Source: Burkholderia seminalis DSM 23518 (GTDB lineage: Bacteria; Pseudomonadota; Gammaproteobacteria; Burkholderiales; Burkholderiaceae). From it: a DNA stretch of 64,000 nt. Position 1 is the first letter of the stretch. The number at the start of each line of letters is the position of its first letter. A program made the translations under genes and the position numbers. Below the pieces are notes generated by a model. The model was given only the letters and a program-made list of their open reading frames with translations, made no database searches and was not told where the DNA came from. The stretch lies in contig NZ_CADFDK010000003.1 of the NCBI RefSeq assembly GCF_902832885.1, forward strand, positions 620,001 to 684,000. The letters run 5' to 3'. This document shows positions 34,578 to 43,110 of the stretch, one piece after another.

Positions 34578-35597
34578 TCAACGACCGGTCGGTAGCGGCG
34601 CATTGGCCGCGATCAGGCCTTGTTCACGCATGTCACGCCAGAAATCGGCCGGAATCGCCACGTTCAGCGCAGCCTGGTCTTCCGCGATCCGCTCCGGACG
34701 GCTCGCGCCCGGGATCACCGCGACGGTAGCCGGATGCGACATCGAGAACTGCAGCGCGGCGGCCTTGATCGGCACGTCGTGGCGCGCGGCGATCGCCTTG
34801 ATCCGCTCGACCTTCGCGAGGATTGCCGGCGAAGCCTTCTGGTATTCGAAGTGCGTGCCGCCTGCGAGCACGCCCGAGCTGTACGGGCCGCCGACGACGA
34901 TCCCGACGTTCTGCGCGGCAGCCGCCGGCATCACGCGTTGCAGCGCACGTTCGTGATCGAGCAGCGTGTAGCGGCCGGCCAGCAGCATGCCGTCCGGTTG
35001 CGGTTCGGCGAGGTCGAGCACCAGCTCGATCGGTTCGACGCGGTTCACGCCGAGGCCCCATGCGTCGATCACGCCTTCTTCGCGCAGCTTGCTCAGCACG
35101 CGGAATGCGCCCTTGCGCGCGACCTCGAATTGCGCGAGCCATTCATCGCCGTGGAAGTCCTGGGCGATGTCGTGCACCCAGACGATGTCGAGGCGGTCGG
35201 TACGCAGGCGCTTCAGGCTGTCCTCGATCGAACGCAGCGTCGCGTCGGCCGTGTAGTCGTTGACGATGCGGTTCGGCCGGCCGTGTTCGAACAGGCCGCC
35301 CTTTTCGCCGAGATCGCGCGCCGACACGTCTTCGATTTCATCGAGGATCACGCGGCCGACCTTCGTGCTCAATACGTATTCATCACGCGCATGGTTCGCC
35401 AGCGCGTCGCCGAGGCGGATTTCCGCGAGACCGGCGCCGTAGAACGGTGCCGAATCGAAATATCGGATGCCGTGTTGCCATGCCGCTTCGACGGTGGCCG
35501 CGGCTTCCGCGTCGGGAATGTTGCGGAACATGTTGCCGAGCGGGGCAGTACCGAAACCAAGGATCTTGTTGCCGGGCAGCTTGTCTTCGAGACTCAT
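34578..35597 (-). CDS. Aldo/keto reductase (pyridoxal dehydrogenase / D-threo-aldose dehydrogenase type)
   Basis: A 339-residue TIM-barrel NAD(P)-dependent oxidoreductase. The catalytic Asp/Tyr are in YFDSAPFYGAGLAEIRLGDAL (about residues 46-66), Lys in VLSTKVGRV (75-83), and His in DIVWVHDIAQD (137-147). The family branch is the one with L-fucose dehydrogenase, D-threo-aldose 1-dehydrogenase and pyridoxal 4-dehydrogenase, which oxidise an aldose or pyridoxal to a lactone. First gene of a two-gene operon; the duplicated LysR operator lies 52-98 bp upstream of its start. Confidence 0.87.
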   Translation of the reverse strand: MSLEDKLPGNKILGFGTAPLGNMFRNIPDAEAAATVEAAWQHGIRYFDSAPFYGAGLAEIRLGDALANHARDEYVLSTKVGRVILDEIEDVSARDLGEKGGLFEHGRPNRIVNDYTADATLRSIEDSLKRLRTDRLDIVWVHDIAQDFHGDEWLAQFEVARKGAFRVLSKLREEGVIDAWGLGVNRVEPIELVLDLAEPQPDGMLLAGRYTLLDHERALQRVMPAAAAQNVGIVVGGPYSSGVLAGGTHFEYQKASPAILAKVERIKAIAARHDVPIKAAALQFSMSHPATVAVIPGASRPERIAEDQAALNVAIPADFWRDMREQGLIAANAPLPTGR

Positions 35598-35916
35598 GAT
35601 TTTCTCCAGGGAGTATGGGAAAGCGAGTTCAGTCTAGGGACGCCGGTTAAGTCTGTCCAAGACGGAATTCGACACACTTGAGTCCCACGAGGTCTGATCG
35701 ACCTGTTTGACGCGCGTACCGATGTCCCTCCCCGCCCCCGTTCCGGCGAAACGCCTGACCGGCAAGGCCGTCGACCGAATTCGCTCCCGATTCGTGATTC
35801 CAGCTCAAAAATCAATTGGGCCGGAGGCCGTTTTTCCCGGGCGTGGCGATACCTATATTGGCTGCACTCGCAACGACATCGACGTGGTTGCGGTTCACCC
35901 AACCTGACAGGGACCC
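35598..35916. other. Intergenic region with operator
   Basis: The 319 bp between the aldo/keto reductase and DUF4148 genes hold the second copy of the LysR block (35649-35695) near the left side. The rest contains no gene I can support; the promoter of the DUF4148 gene should be in the right-hand 100 bp but no strong -35/-10 pair stands out. Confidence 0.55.
35649..35695. promoter_or_regulatory. Two-part conserved block, LysR operator copy 2
   Basis: Starts with AAGTC (35649-35653), has GAC and AATT in the middle and ACACTTGAGTCCC with GGTCT at 35674-35695, mirroring the block at 33083-33129 with identical spacing. It lies upstream of the aldo/keto reductase gene (start 35597, minus strand). 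Confidence 0.65.
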
Positions 35917-36240
35917 ATGATGAAAACGCTGATTTCTTCCACGCTTGCCGCACTGATCCTTTCCGCACCGGCGCTGTCGTTCGCGCAACAGGCCGACCGC
36001 CCGCTGACCCGCGCCGACGTGAAGACCGAAATGGCCCGCCTCGCGGCCGTCGGCTACACCCCGGCGCTGGACCACAACCGGTATCCGGTCGCGATCCTCG
36101 CCGCCGAAAAGCGCGTGCGTGAAAATATCGTCGCACCGGAAGCCGACCAAGCGGGCTACGGCAGCGAAGCCCGCACCACCGGCGAATCCGGCCGCGCGAC
36201 GACGATCGACAGCCGCCACTCGATCTATCGCGGACATTGA
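35917..36240 (+). CDS. DUF4148-family exported protein
   Basis: A 107-residue small secreted protein with a Sec signal peptide (MMKTLISSTLAALILSAPALSFAQ, cleavage after about residue 23). The mature part has LTRADVKTEMARLAAVGYTP, the hallmark of DUF4148 proteins, which are multicopy in Burkholderia and of unknown role, and ends in a Gly/Thr-rich tail. ACAGGGA stands before the start. Monocistronic; convergent with the ankyrin gene. Confidence 0.85.
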   Translation: MMKTLISSTLAALILSAPALSFAQQADRPLTRADVKTEMARLAAVGYTPALDHNRYPVAILAAEKRVRENIVAPEADQAGYGSEARTTGESGRATTIDSRHSIYRGH

Positions 36241-36310
36241 GCCGCGGCGGCGCGCAGGAGAGCACGCCTCCCGACACGCGCAACGGTTCGCCCCTCCCCT
36301 GCGCCTTGCC

Positions 36311-36341
36311 GGCCCGAATCGCCCGAACAGGCATTCGGGCC
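36311..36341. terminator. Possible bidirectional terminator hairpin
   Basis: GGCCCGAAT (36311-36319) and ATTCGGGCC (36333-36341) form a perfect 9-bp stem with a 13-nt loop between two convergent genes. No T run follows on either side, so termination is uncertain. Confidence 0.4.
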
Positions 36342-36384
36342 GCGCGTCATTCGGGTTTCGAGCGCGACGGGACGATCGGCCGCG

Positions 36385-37047
36385 TCAGACGAACCCTTCT
36401 TCGACCAGCGTGCAGCCATGCGCGGTGATCTCGTGTCGCTGGCCCGACCCGCCGACCACGCGGCTCCAGCTCTCCGACACGAGCACGGTCGTCTCGCCGT
36501 CCGTGCGCAACGCATAACCGAAGCCGCCGTACATGCCCGGCACGGCGAACCACGTGTTTCCGGCCTGCGCGTCGAGTTCGAGCAGCGGTTCGAGTTCGGG
36601 CAGGCGCAGTGCGTCGACGCGCAGGTGAGCGATGCGGCCGAGAATCATCTCGTGGAAACGGCGCTGGATGGCGCGCAGCGTATCGTCGGGCACGAAGCGC
36701 TGCGGCTGCGGCGTCAGCAACTCGACCAGGTGCCGATGCCCGAACCGCGTGGCGATGTCGACCGCACGCTCGCGTCGTGCATCGCGCAGCATGCGCGATG
36801 CACCGAGGCGCAGCAGCTCGGCAACGACCGTTCGCGGCGCGCCGCCGAAAGCGGCCTGATGCAGCGGCGTGTAAAACGACGTGCCGCCGAGCCGCGTCGC
36901 ATTGACGAGGTCGGGCTGGCGTGCCACGAAGTCGAGCACCGTCGCCCATTCGCCGCTGCGCGCCGCGTCGGCCAATGCGTGCCGGCTTTCGACCTGCGCG
37001 TCACCGAGCACATCGGCGCCCGTGATTCCATCCCAGACCATGCTCAA
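36385..37047 (-). CDS. Ankyrin-repeat domain protein
   Basis: A 220-residue protein. Two to three ankyrin units lie at about residues 22-115 (ALADAARSGEWATVLDFVARQPDLVN; SFYTPLHQAAFGGAPRTVVAELLRLGA; RRERAVDIATRFGHRHLVELL), followed by a C-terminal domain of unknown fold with repeated beta strands (FAVPGMYGGFGYALR, TTVLVSESWSRVVGGSG). Ankyrin repeats mediate protein contacts; no partner is evident. No signal peptide. It lies just downstream of the LuxR-type gene at 37090 on the same strand (42-bp gap) and may be co-transcribed. Confidence 0.78.
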   Translation of the reverse strand: MSMVWDGITGADVLGDAQVESRHALADAARSGEWATVLDFVARQPDLVNATRLGGTSFYTPLHQAAFGGAPRTVVAELLRLGASRMLRDARRERAVDIATRFGHRHLVELLTPQPQRFVPDDTLRAIQRRFHEMILGRIAHLRVDALRLPELEPLLELDAQAGNTWFAVPGMYGGFGYALRTDGETTVLVSESWSRVVGGSGQRHEITAHGCTLVEEGFV

Positions 37048-37089
37048 CGGGCGCTCCTTGCGTATCGCGGGTGCGTCACGGCGGCGCCG

Positions 37090-37944
37090 TCACGCGTCGC
37101 TCCTGCGCGCCGCCGACGACGCGTCGAGCGCATCGTGATCGACCAGCAGGTTCAGCAGCTGGCGCCGCGATTCGATGCCGAGCTTCGCGAACGCGCGCCG
37201 CGCGTAGGTGTCGATCGACGACGGACGAATGCCGAGTTCGTGCGCGATATCCTGCGTCTTCCGGCCGCGAATGAGGCGGGCACACACTTCCGACTCGCGC
37301 GACGTCAGCTTCTCGAACACGTCGTGCAGTCGCTGCGTGACGACGCCCTCGCGCGCACGCGCCGCGCCTGCATCCGCCGGCCGGTCGCCGACGATGCGTC
37401 GATGCGCGACCGCCAGCGGCAACACGATCAGCGCGACATGCCGGACGATGCTCAGCTCCTTCAGCGAAAACGGCGGCAGCCGGCGCGCGCGGCATACCGA
37501 CAGCGCGTAGGTCAGCTCGTCCACGCGATACGTGACCACGCATTCGTCGTGAATGTCCTCGGTATCGTAAAACGCGCGCCGGATCTCCGGGTTCAGCCGC
37601 AGCGTCGACAACTGCAGCAACTGCGTATCGCGCTCGCCGCGGATGCAGTCGAAGGTCGTGTCGATCCGCGCGAAATCGCGGTAATAGCGCGTCATCGTGC
37701 GCTCGATCTGGTCCGGATACGTGCCGTAGCTGCCGATCCAGCCGACGCGCCGCTCGAGCAGCGACTCGTCCTCGTAATCCAGATGAATGGAATCGCAATC
37801 GACGATGCGCGTGAGGTTCTCGAACACGACCGCGACGAAATCCGGCGATCCGATCGCGCCGGCCACGGCTGACAGCGCGTCGGACAGGAACACGAGCTGG
37901 TTCAACTGGATATCGGTCGCCGCGGCGGTGTCATGGTCGGTCAT
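37090..37944 (-). CDS. LuxR-family transcriptional regulator
   Basis: A 284-residue regulator with a C-terminal LuxR HTH at about residues 212-270 (LTSRESEVCARLIRGRKTQDIAHELGIRPSSIDTYARRAFAKLG). The N-terminal 200 residues do not look like an autoinducer-binding or receiver domain; they resemble the uncharacterised N-terminal domain of LuxR regulators placed next to amine/polyamine transport genes. Divergent from the PotF-like gene at 38216 across 271 bp, its likely target. The ATG at 37944 is chosen; another three codons earlier is equally possible, and neither has a clear ribosome site. Confidence 0.82.
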   Translation of the reverse strand: MTDHDTAAATDIQLNQLVFLSDALSAVAGAIGSPDFVAVVFENLTRIVDCDSIHLDYEDESLLERRVGWIGSYGTYPDQIERTMTRYYRDFARIDTTFDCIRGERDTQLLQLSTLRLNPEIRRAFYDTEDIHDECVVTYRVDELTYALSVCRARRLPPFSLKELSIVRHVALIVLPLAVAHRRIVGDRPADAGAARAREGVVTQRLHDVFEKLTSRESEVCARLIRGRKTQDIAHELGIRPSSIDTYARRAFAKLGIESRRQLLNLLVDHDALDASSAARRSDA

Positions 37945-38215
37945 ACGATGCACGGGAGAAGGAGACGACCACCGTTACCACGCCAAAAGTGCGTTGCCAA
38001 TTCCCTCGCGCCGGGTTCCGGTGCACGCGGCCGCCCGGCTGTACGGATTTCATGGACAGACATCCGGCCGGCCGCCCCCTACAGTCATCTCCGATATCCG
38101 GCGAGGTCCGTCGGCGCGTTCGCGGTTCGAAGCGAACCGGCGCGCGCCTCGCCGACCGTCCCGCGGCGCGCATGCGCCACGCAGTGCGCCGCCCTCGTTC
38201 CGAAAGGGAGTGACC

Positions 38216-39334
38216 ATGATCGTCCGCGTTTTTCGTCTCGCCTTCCCCGTTGCAATCGCGACCGTTGCGTGCTTCGCGCCGCTGTCGGTGTCGCCGGCCC
38301 GCGCGGCCGACGCCGAACTGAACGTCTACAACTGGTCCGAGTACATTGCGAAGACGACGATCCCGGACTTCCAGAAACAAACGGGCGTGCACGTGCGCTA
38401 CGACGTCTACGACAGCGACGACACGCTGCAGTCGAAGCTGCTGGCCGGCAGTTCGGGCTACGACATCGTCGTGCCGACGTCGAACTACATGGCCAAGCAG
38501 GTCCAGGCCGGCGTGTACCAGAAGCTCGACAAGACGAAGCTGCCGAATCTCGCGAACCTCGATCCCGCGCTGATGAAGAAGATCGCCGAATCGGACCCGG
38601 GCAACCAGTACGGTGTGCCGTGGGCCTACGGCACCGACGGCGTCGGCTACAACGTGCAGGCGGTCAGGAAGGCACTCGGCGACGGTGCGCCGCTCGACAG
38701 CTGGGCGCTGGTGTTCGATCCGGCCAACGTGTCGAAGCTGAAAAGCTGCGGCGTGTCGTTCCTCGATGCGCCGGACGACGTGTTTGCGGCCGCGCTCCAG
38801 TATCTCGGCAAGGACCCGAACAGCAAGAACCCGGCCGACTATCACGCGGCGTTCGACATGCTGAAGAAGGTGCGCCCCTACATCACGCAGTTCAACTCGT
38901 CGGGCTACAACAACGACCTCGCGAACAACGACGTCTGCGTCGTGCTCGGCTGGTCGGGCGACGTCAGCGTCGCGCGCCGCGAAGCGGCCGCGGCGAAACG
39001 CGGCTACGAGATCCGCTACGCGAACCCGAAGGAAGGCGGCATCCTGTGGTTCGACGTGATGGCGATTCCGAAGGATGCGCCGCATCCGGAGGCCGCGTTG
39101 CAATGGATCAACTACATCCAGGACCCGAAGGTCAACGCGGACATCACCAACGAGATCTACTACCCGAGTGCCAACCGGGCGGCCCGTCAGTACGTGACGC
39201 CGGCCGTCGCGCACGACCCGAACGTGTACCTGTCCGCCGACGTGCTCGACAGGATGACGCTCTCGAAGCCGCGTTCGGCCGACATCGCGCGCCTCGAGAA
39301 CCGCCTGTGGCAGCAACTGAAAACCGGCAACTGA
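38216..39334 (+). CDS. Polyamine-type ABC transporter substrate-binding protein (PotF/SpuD-like)
   Basis: A 372-residue periplasmic binding protein of the spermidine/putrescine (PotD/PotF) family. The Sec signal peptide ends after ARA at residue 30. The mature protein starts with ELNVYNWSEYIAKTTIPDF, the family hallmark, and continues with YDVYDSDDTLQSKLLAGSSGYD and VPWAYGTDGVGYN. The Trp and Asp residues that pack putrescine in PotF appear as YNWSEY and GTDG. AGGGAG precedes the ATG by five nucleotides. No permease or ATPase gene is adjacent, so it probably serves a transporter coded elsewhere. Confidence 0.9.
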   Translation: MIVRVFRLAFPVAIATVACFAPLSVSPARAADAELNVYNWSEYIAKTTIPDFQKQTGVHVRYDVYDSDDTLQSKLLAGSSGYDIVVPTSNYMAKQVQAGVYQKLDKTKLPNLANLDPALMKKIAESDPGNQYGVPWAYGTDGVGYNVQAVRKALGDGAPLDSWALVFDPANVSKLKSCGVSFLDAPDDVFAAALQYLGKDPNSKNPADYHAAFDMLKKVRPYITQFNSSGYNNDLANNDVCVVLGWSGDVSVARREAAAAKRGYEIRYANPKEGGILWFDVMAIPKDAPHPEAALQWINYIQDPKVNADITNEIYYPSANRAARQYVTPAVAHDPNVYLSADVLDRMTLSKPRSADIARLENRLWQQLKTGN

Positions 39335-39411
39335 CGCAACCGCCCGCAAGTATGAAATCATGCGAACGCGCCGACGGCGCGTTCATTTCAATTCGACGCA
39401 ACCTGACCATC

Positions 39412-39783
39412 ATGATCGACGTTTCATTGATTACCGACGCGCTCCGCCCGAGCGGTGCGCCCACGCAGTACCGCGTGTCGCCCGAGAAGCTGATCTCCGG
39501 CGATCCGCTGCAGACGCTCACGCCGGGCTTCGCGAGTCCGTGCGGGCGGTTCTCGACCGGCATCTGGGAAAGCACGCCGGGATGCTGGCATGTCGCCTAT
39601 ACGGAAGCGGAGTACTGCGAGATCCTGGAGGGCACGTCCGTGATCACCGACACCGAGGGCAACCGGAAGACCGTGCGCGCGGGCCACCGCTTCGTGATTC
39701 CCCCCGGCTTTCGCGGCACCTGGGAAGTCGTCGAACGCACGCGGAAGATCTTCGTCGCCTACGACGAGCAACCGGCCGGGTAA
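39412..39783 (+). CDS. Cupin (DUF861/EutQ-like) protein
   Basis: A 123-residue cupin of the DUF861 group: GRFSTGIWESTPGCWHVAYTEAEYCEILEG followed by VRAGHRFVIPPGFRGTWEV carries the two cupin motifs. DUF861 proteins often accompany amine and polyamine transport or oxidation genes, and this one lies 77 bp downstream of the PotF-like gene on the same strand. The frame is open upstream well past the neighbouring gene, but the start at 39412 fits the family N-terminus. Its biochemical role is unknown. Convergent with the beta-lactamase gene. Confidence 0.8.
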   Translation: MIDVSLITDALRPSGAPTQYRVSPEKLISGDPLQTLTPGFASPCGRFSTGIWESTPGCWHVAYTEAEYCEILEGTSVITDTEGNRKTVRAGHRFVIPPGFRGTWEVVERTRKIFVAYDEQPAG

Positions 39784-39848
39784 GCGACGGCGACACGGCT
39801 CGCACGCGCCATCGCGCCCCACCCCTGTCGCCGCCGCTCGCGGAAGCG

Positions 39849-41018
39849 TTACCGCCCGGCGCCAAGGGACCCGAGAATCCCGTACGCGGCCTTCACGCGG
39901 TCCTCGATGGGCACGCTGCCGTTCGCGAGCATCACGATCGCGATCCGCTTCGACGGCACGAATGCGACATACGTGCTGAAGCCGCCGGTCGAGCCGGTCT
40001 TGTTGATCCACGTATCGGGGTTCGGCGCCAGCGGCGGCTTGATCGCGCTGGCCGGTACCGCGTCGTACAGCATCTTCGGTGCGTTGCCTTCGAGCAGCGT
40101 CGGCAGCGCGACCGGGTACGGATACTGTTCCCAGATCAGGTCCTGCGTCAGCGGCCCCGCGCGGAAATAACCGGCGTGCGTGCGGTCGATCGCGCGCTGC
40201 AGGCGCGGCGCCGTCTGGATCATCCCCATGTTCGCCTGCACGAAGCGCAACAGGTCCGCCGCCGTGGTCCGCACGCCGTAGGCCGGCTGCCACAGCATGC
40301 CTTGCGTCATCCGGACCGGCCTGCCGTCCTTCGTATAGCCCTGCGCGTAATCGGCCATGCGTGCGTCGGGCACGTTGATGTACGTGTGCGTCATGCCGAG
40401 CGCGGGAAAGAGCCGCTGCTCCATCAGCGCCGCGAAGTCCTTGTGCATGGCCTTCGCGGTGAGCCACCCGAGCATGCCGATCGCGACGTTCGAATACTTG
40501 CGGTGCGTGCCCGGCGCATACTCGGGCCGCCACGCGTCGAGATAGCGGATCAGGCCGGCGTCGTCGCGAATGCTGTCGGGCACCTGCAGCGGCGTCCCGC
40601 CGGGCGTGTGCGTGCCGAGCTGGAGCAGCGTGACGACGCCGAACGGCTTGCCCTGCAGTTCGGGCAGATACTTGGCGACCGGGTCCGCGAGCGACAGCTC
40701 GCCGCCCTCCTGCGCGTCCGATGCGAGCGTCGCGGTCAGCGTCTTGCTGACCGAGCCGATCTCGAACAGCGTGCCGCCGGTGACGGGCTTGCCGGTCTGC
40801 TTCGACATCACGCCGTAGTCGAACACGTAAGGCTTGCCGTCGGCGACGATGCCGATCGCCATGCCGGGAATCGCGTACTGCTTCATCAGCGGGGCGACGT
40901 GGCGGGTCACGGTGTCGCGGATGTCGTCCTGCACGGCGGCGGCCGCGCGGCCGGCCGCGGTGGTGGCGCAGGCGGCGACGAGCAGCGTCGCGGCGAAGCG
41001 GGTCATGGTGAATCGCAT
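39849..41018 (-). CDS. ampC: Class C (AmpC-type) beta-lactamase
   Basis: A 389-residue serine beta-lactamase of class C, somewhat above the mature AmpC length with its signal peptide. The Sec signal (MRFTMTRFAATLLVAACATTAAGRAAAA) ends near residue 28. Active-site motifs are complete: S89-V-S-K92 with the nucleophile Ser89, Y175-S-N177, and K340-T-G342. AAAGGAA is nine nucleotides before the start. No ampR-type LysR gene flanks it, unlike in enterobacteria, so regulation is unclear. It hydrolyses cephalosporins or serves in peptidoglycan turnover; activity must be measured. Confidence 0.88.
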   Translation of the reverse strand: MRFTMTRFAATLLVAACATTAAGRAAAAVQDDIRDTVTRHVAPLMKQYAIPGMAIGIVADGKPYVFDYGVMSKQTGKPVTGGTLFEIGSVSKTLTATLASDAQEGGELSLADPVAKYLPELQGKPFGVVTLLQLGTHTPGGTPLQVPDSIRDDAGLIRYLDAWRPEYAPGTHRKYSNVAIGMLGWLTAKAMHKDFAALMEQRLFPALGMTHTYINVPDARMADYAQGYTKDGRPVRMTQGMLWQPAYGVRTTAADLLRFVQANMGMIQTAPRLQRAIDRTHAGYFRAGPLTQDLIWEQYPYPVALPTLLEGNAPKMLYDAVPASAIKPPLAPNPDTWINKTGSTGGFSTYVAFVPSKRIAIVMLANGSVPIEDRVKAAYGILGSLGAGR

Positions 41019-41248
41019 CGTTGCGGTTCCTTTGGTATCGGATGGTTGCATGAGCAACAGGCCGCTACGCGCCGCACGGCGATCGTTCTGGCCGGCCTGT
41101 CGATGCAGGACTATCCGCCGCCGGCCGGCCGCCAACAATCGACGATATGTTGCGCGAGCCTAAAGAAATTCTTATGAGACCCGCGGCATCACGCATCGTC
41201 ACGGGTGCCGCCGCGCCTGCCGCGATCGAGGCTCGACCGCGATGCGGG

Positions 41249-42121
41249 TCAAGGCTGGTGTGCGGAAGGAAAGCCGTGATGCTCGAGAAATTCGGACACG
41301 ACGGGTTGCCAGAGGTCGATGCCACGCGAGAACAGCAGGTGTCCGTTGTCGGAAAACGGCGGCAGCAGCCGATAATCCGCGTCGCCGCCCGCACGGACGA
41401 AGGCCTTGTACCACGCGCCGCTGTAGGTCGGATCGAAGTACCGGTCGTTCTCCGTGTAGATCCACAGCATCGGGACACGCGCCGTGGTTCCGAAGCTTGA
41501 AAACATCGCTTCCATCAGTTCGCCCTGACACGGCGCCCCGGGGTGCTGGACGGGATCGCCGCCGGCGCCGCCGGCGAAATTGATCGCCGCGACCACGCCG
41601 TCCGGATTGTCGGCCGCCATCGCCGTCGTGATGAGGCCGCCTACCGATTGACCGACGATGACGATGCGATTCGGGTCGACGTTCGGTTGGTGTTTCGCGT
41701 AGTCCAGTACCGCGCGCTCCTCGGCGCGTGCCGCGTCGACCAGCGGGTGATAATCCTTGTGGCGACATGCGCCGCTGTATTCCGGATCGAACTGCGTGCC
41801 GAATCGCCCGTATCCGATCCGCGTCGGTTCGAATACGGCAAATCCTTTGCTGACGAAGAACCTGGCCTGTTGCGTATAACGAAATCGCGCCGGTGAGACA
41901 CGATCCTGCGCATTGCGCCCGTGATTGAGAAGCAGGATCGGGAATGGGCCGTTCCCGCTCGGCATGAACCGCGTGATCGCGACCGTGCCGGTATCTTCCT
42001 TGCCGTAGAAATCCTTCACCTTGACGTCGACCGTATCCACCGATTCGTGCAGGTCGGATGCAAACGGCCCGGCGTGGGCATCGCCAATCAGGAATGCAAG
42101 GCAAATCAGGATGACGCGCAT
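41249..42121 (-). CDS. Secreted alpha/beta hydrolase (dienelactone hydrolase-like)
   Basis: A 290-residue alpha/beta-hydrolase with a signal peptide ending at GDAHA near residue 17. LLLNHGRNAQDR near 63-74 provides the oxyanion region, and the nucleophile elbow is IVIVGQSVGGLIT (GQSVGG, Ser around 149). Asp and His follow near DRYF and DNGHLL. Probably a serine esterase/hydrolase on a secreted or periplasmic substrate. The start at 42121 fits the signal; upstream codons to 42205 would bury it. Single gene, same strand as the next hydrolase but 106 bp away. Confidence 0.78.
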   Translation of the reverse strand: MRVILICLAFLIGDAHAGPFASDLHESVDTVDVKVKDFYGKEDTGTVAITRFMPSGNGPFPILLLNHGRNAQDRVSPARFRYTQQARFFVSKGFAVFEPTRIGYGRFGTQFDPEYSGACRHKDYHPLVDAARAEERAVLDYAKHQPNVDPNRIVIVGQSVGGLITTAMAADNPDGVVAAINFAGGAGGDPVQHPGAPCQGELMEAMFSSFGTTARVPMLWIYTENDRYFDPTYSGAWYKAFVRAGGDADYRLLPPFSDNGHLLFSRGIDLWQPVVSEFLEHHGFPSAHQP

Positions 42122-42227
42122 GATCTGAGTCCCGAACGATTGTTTTTCTGGAACGACGGAGTACGACGGCCGGCGAGAAGAATCCGCATCGGCCGGACGA
42201 CGCATGCGGCCCGGCGGGCGCGTACGA

Positions 42228-43040
42228 TCACCGCGGCAGCCGGTCGAGAAACGCCAGCATCGCCGCGTTGAATTGCGCGGGGCGCTGCAGCGGCGCGAAA
42301 TGGCTGACGCCGGGCAGGATCGTCAGCGTCGCGCCCGGAATCGTGTCCGCCAGATACGCGGCATGCTCGGGGCGGATGAATTCGTCGTGCTCGCCCTGCA
42401 CGATCGCGACCGGCACGGCAATCGCCGCGAGATCCCCCGCCGTGTAATTCGGTTGCGTGCGCATCATTTCACTGACGGCCGCGACGAATGCGTCGAACTG
42501 ATCGGGTGTCGCGGACAGTTGCGCGTAGTCCTTGCGGTGCCGCACGAAACAGCGGTCGATCAGCGGGCCCGGCACCACCTCCTTCGTGCCGCTCGGGTCC
42601 ATGTTGCACGCGAAGAAAAACACGCCGGCCGCGCGGGCCGGTGCACGGGCCGCCAGCACGAGCGCGACGCACGCACCGTCGCTCCAGCCGACGAAGCGCG
42701 CGCGGTCGACATGCAGCGCGTCGAGCACCGCCAGCACGTCCGACGCCATGCGTTCGTAGGAATAGGGTTGCGCGTCGCGCGTGCTGCGGCCGTGGCCGCG
42801 GCTGTCGATCAGGATCGCGCGGTAGCCGGCCGCGAGCAGCGCCGGCACCTGGTTGCCCCAGTTGCCGCCGTGACCGAGGCCGCCGTGCAGCAGCACGACC
42901 GGCGGCCCATGGCCGAACGACGCGTGCCAGATGCGCGCGCCGTCGTGTTCCAGCCAGCCTTCGACCTCGGCCGCCGGCAGCGGCGTGCCGCCGTGGGCGT
43001 CGAAGCGGACGAGTTCGTCGTCGTCGGGTTCCGCATGCAT
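42228..43040 (-). CDS. Alpha/beta-fold hydrolase
   Basis: A 270-residue alpha/beta-hydrolase without a signal peptide. The oxyanion strand PPVVLLHGGLGHGGNWGNQ (about residues 46-64), nucleophile elbow RFVGWSDGACVA (Ser in GWSDG at about 119), Asp in VAIVQGEHDEFI, and His in LPGVSHFAP form the catalytic set. Relatives are cytoplasmic esterases, C-C hydrolases or haloperoxidase-like proteins. No operon partner points to the substrate. Confidence 0.82.
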   Translation of the reverse strand: MHAEPDDDELVRFDAHGGTPLPAAEVEGWLEHDGARIWHASFGHGPPVVLLHGGLGHGGNWGNQVPALLAAGYRAILIDSRGHGRSTRDAQPYSYERMASDVLAVLDALHVDRARFVGWSDGACVALVLAARAPARAAGVFFFACNMDPSGTKEVVPGPLIDRCFVRHRKDYAQLSATPDQFDAFVAAVSEMMRTQPNYTAGDLAAIAVPVAIVQGEHDEFIRPEHAAYLADTIPGATLTILPGVSHFAPLQRPAQFNAAMLAFLDRLPR

Positions 43041-43110
43041 CGTTTTGCCGTCCTTTCGAGGGAGACGCGCTTGCGATTGTAATGCGTGCGGGCCGCGCGG
43101 CCCGAAGCCG

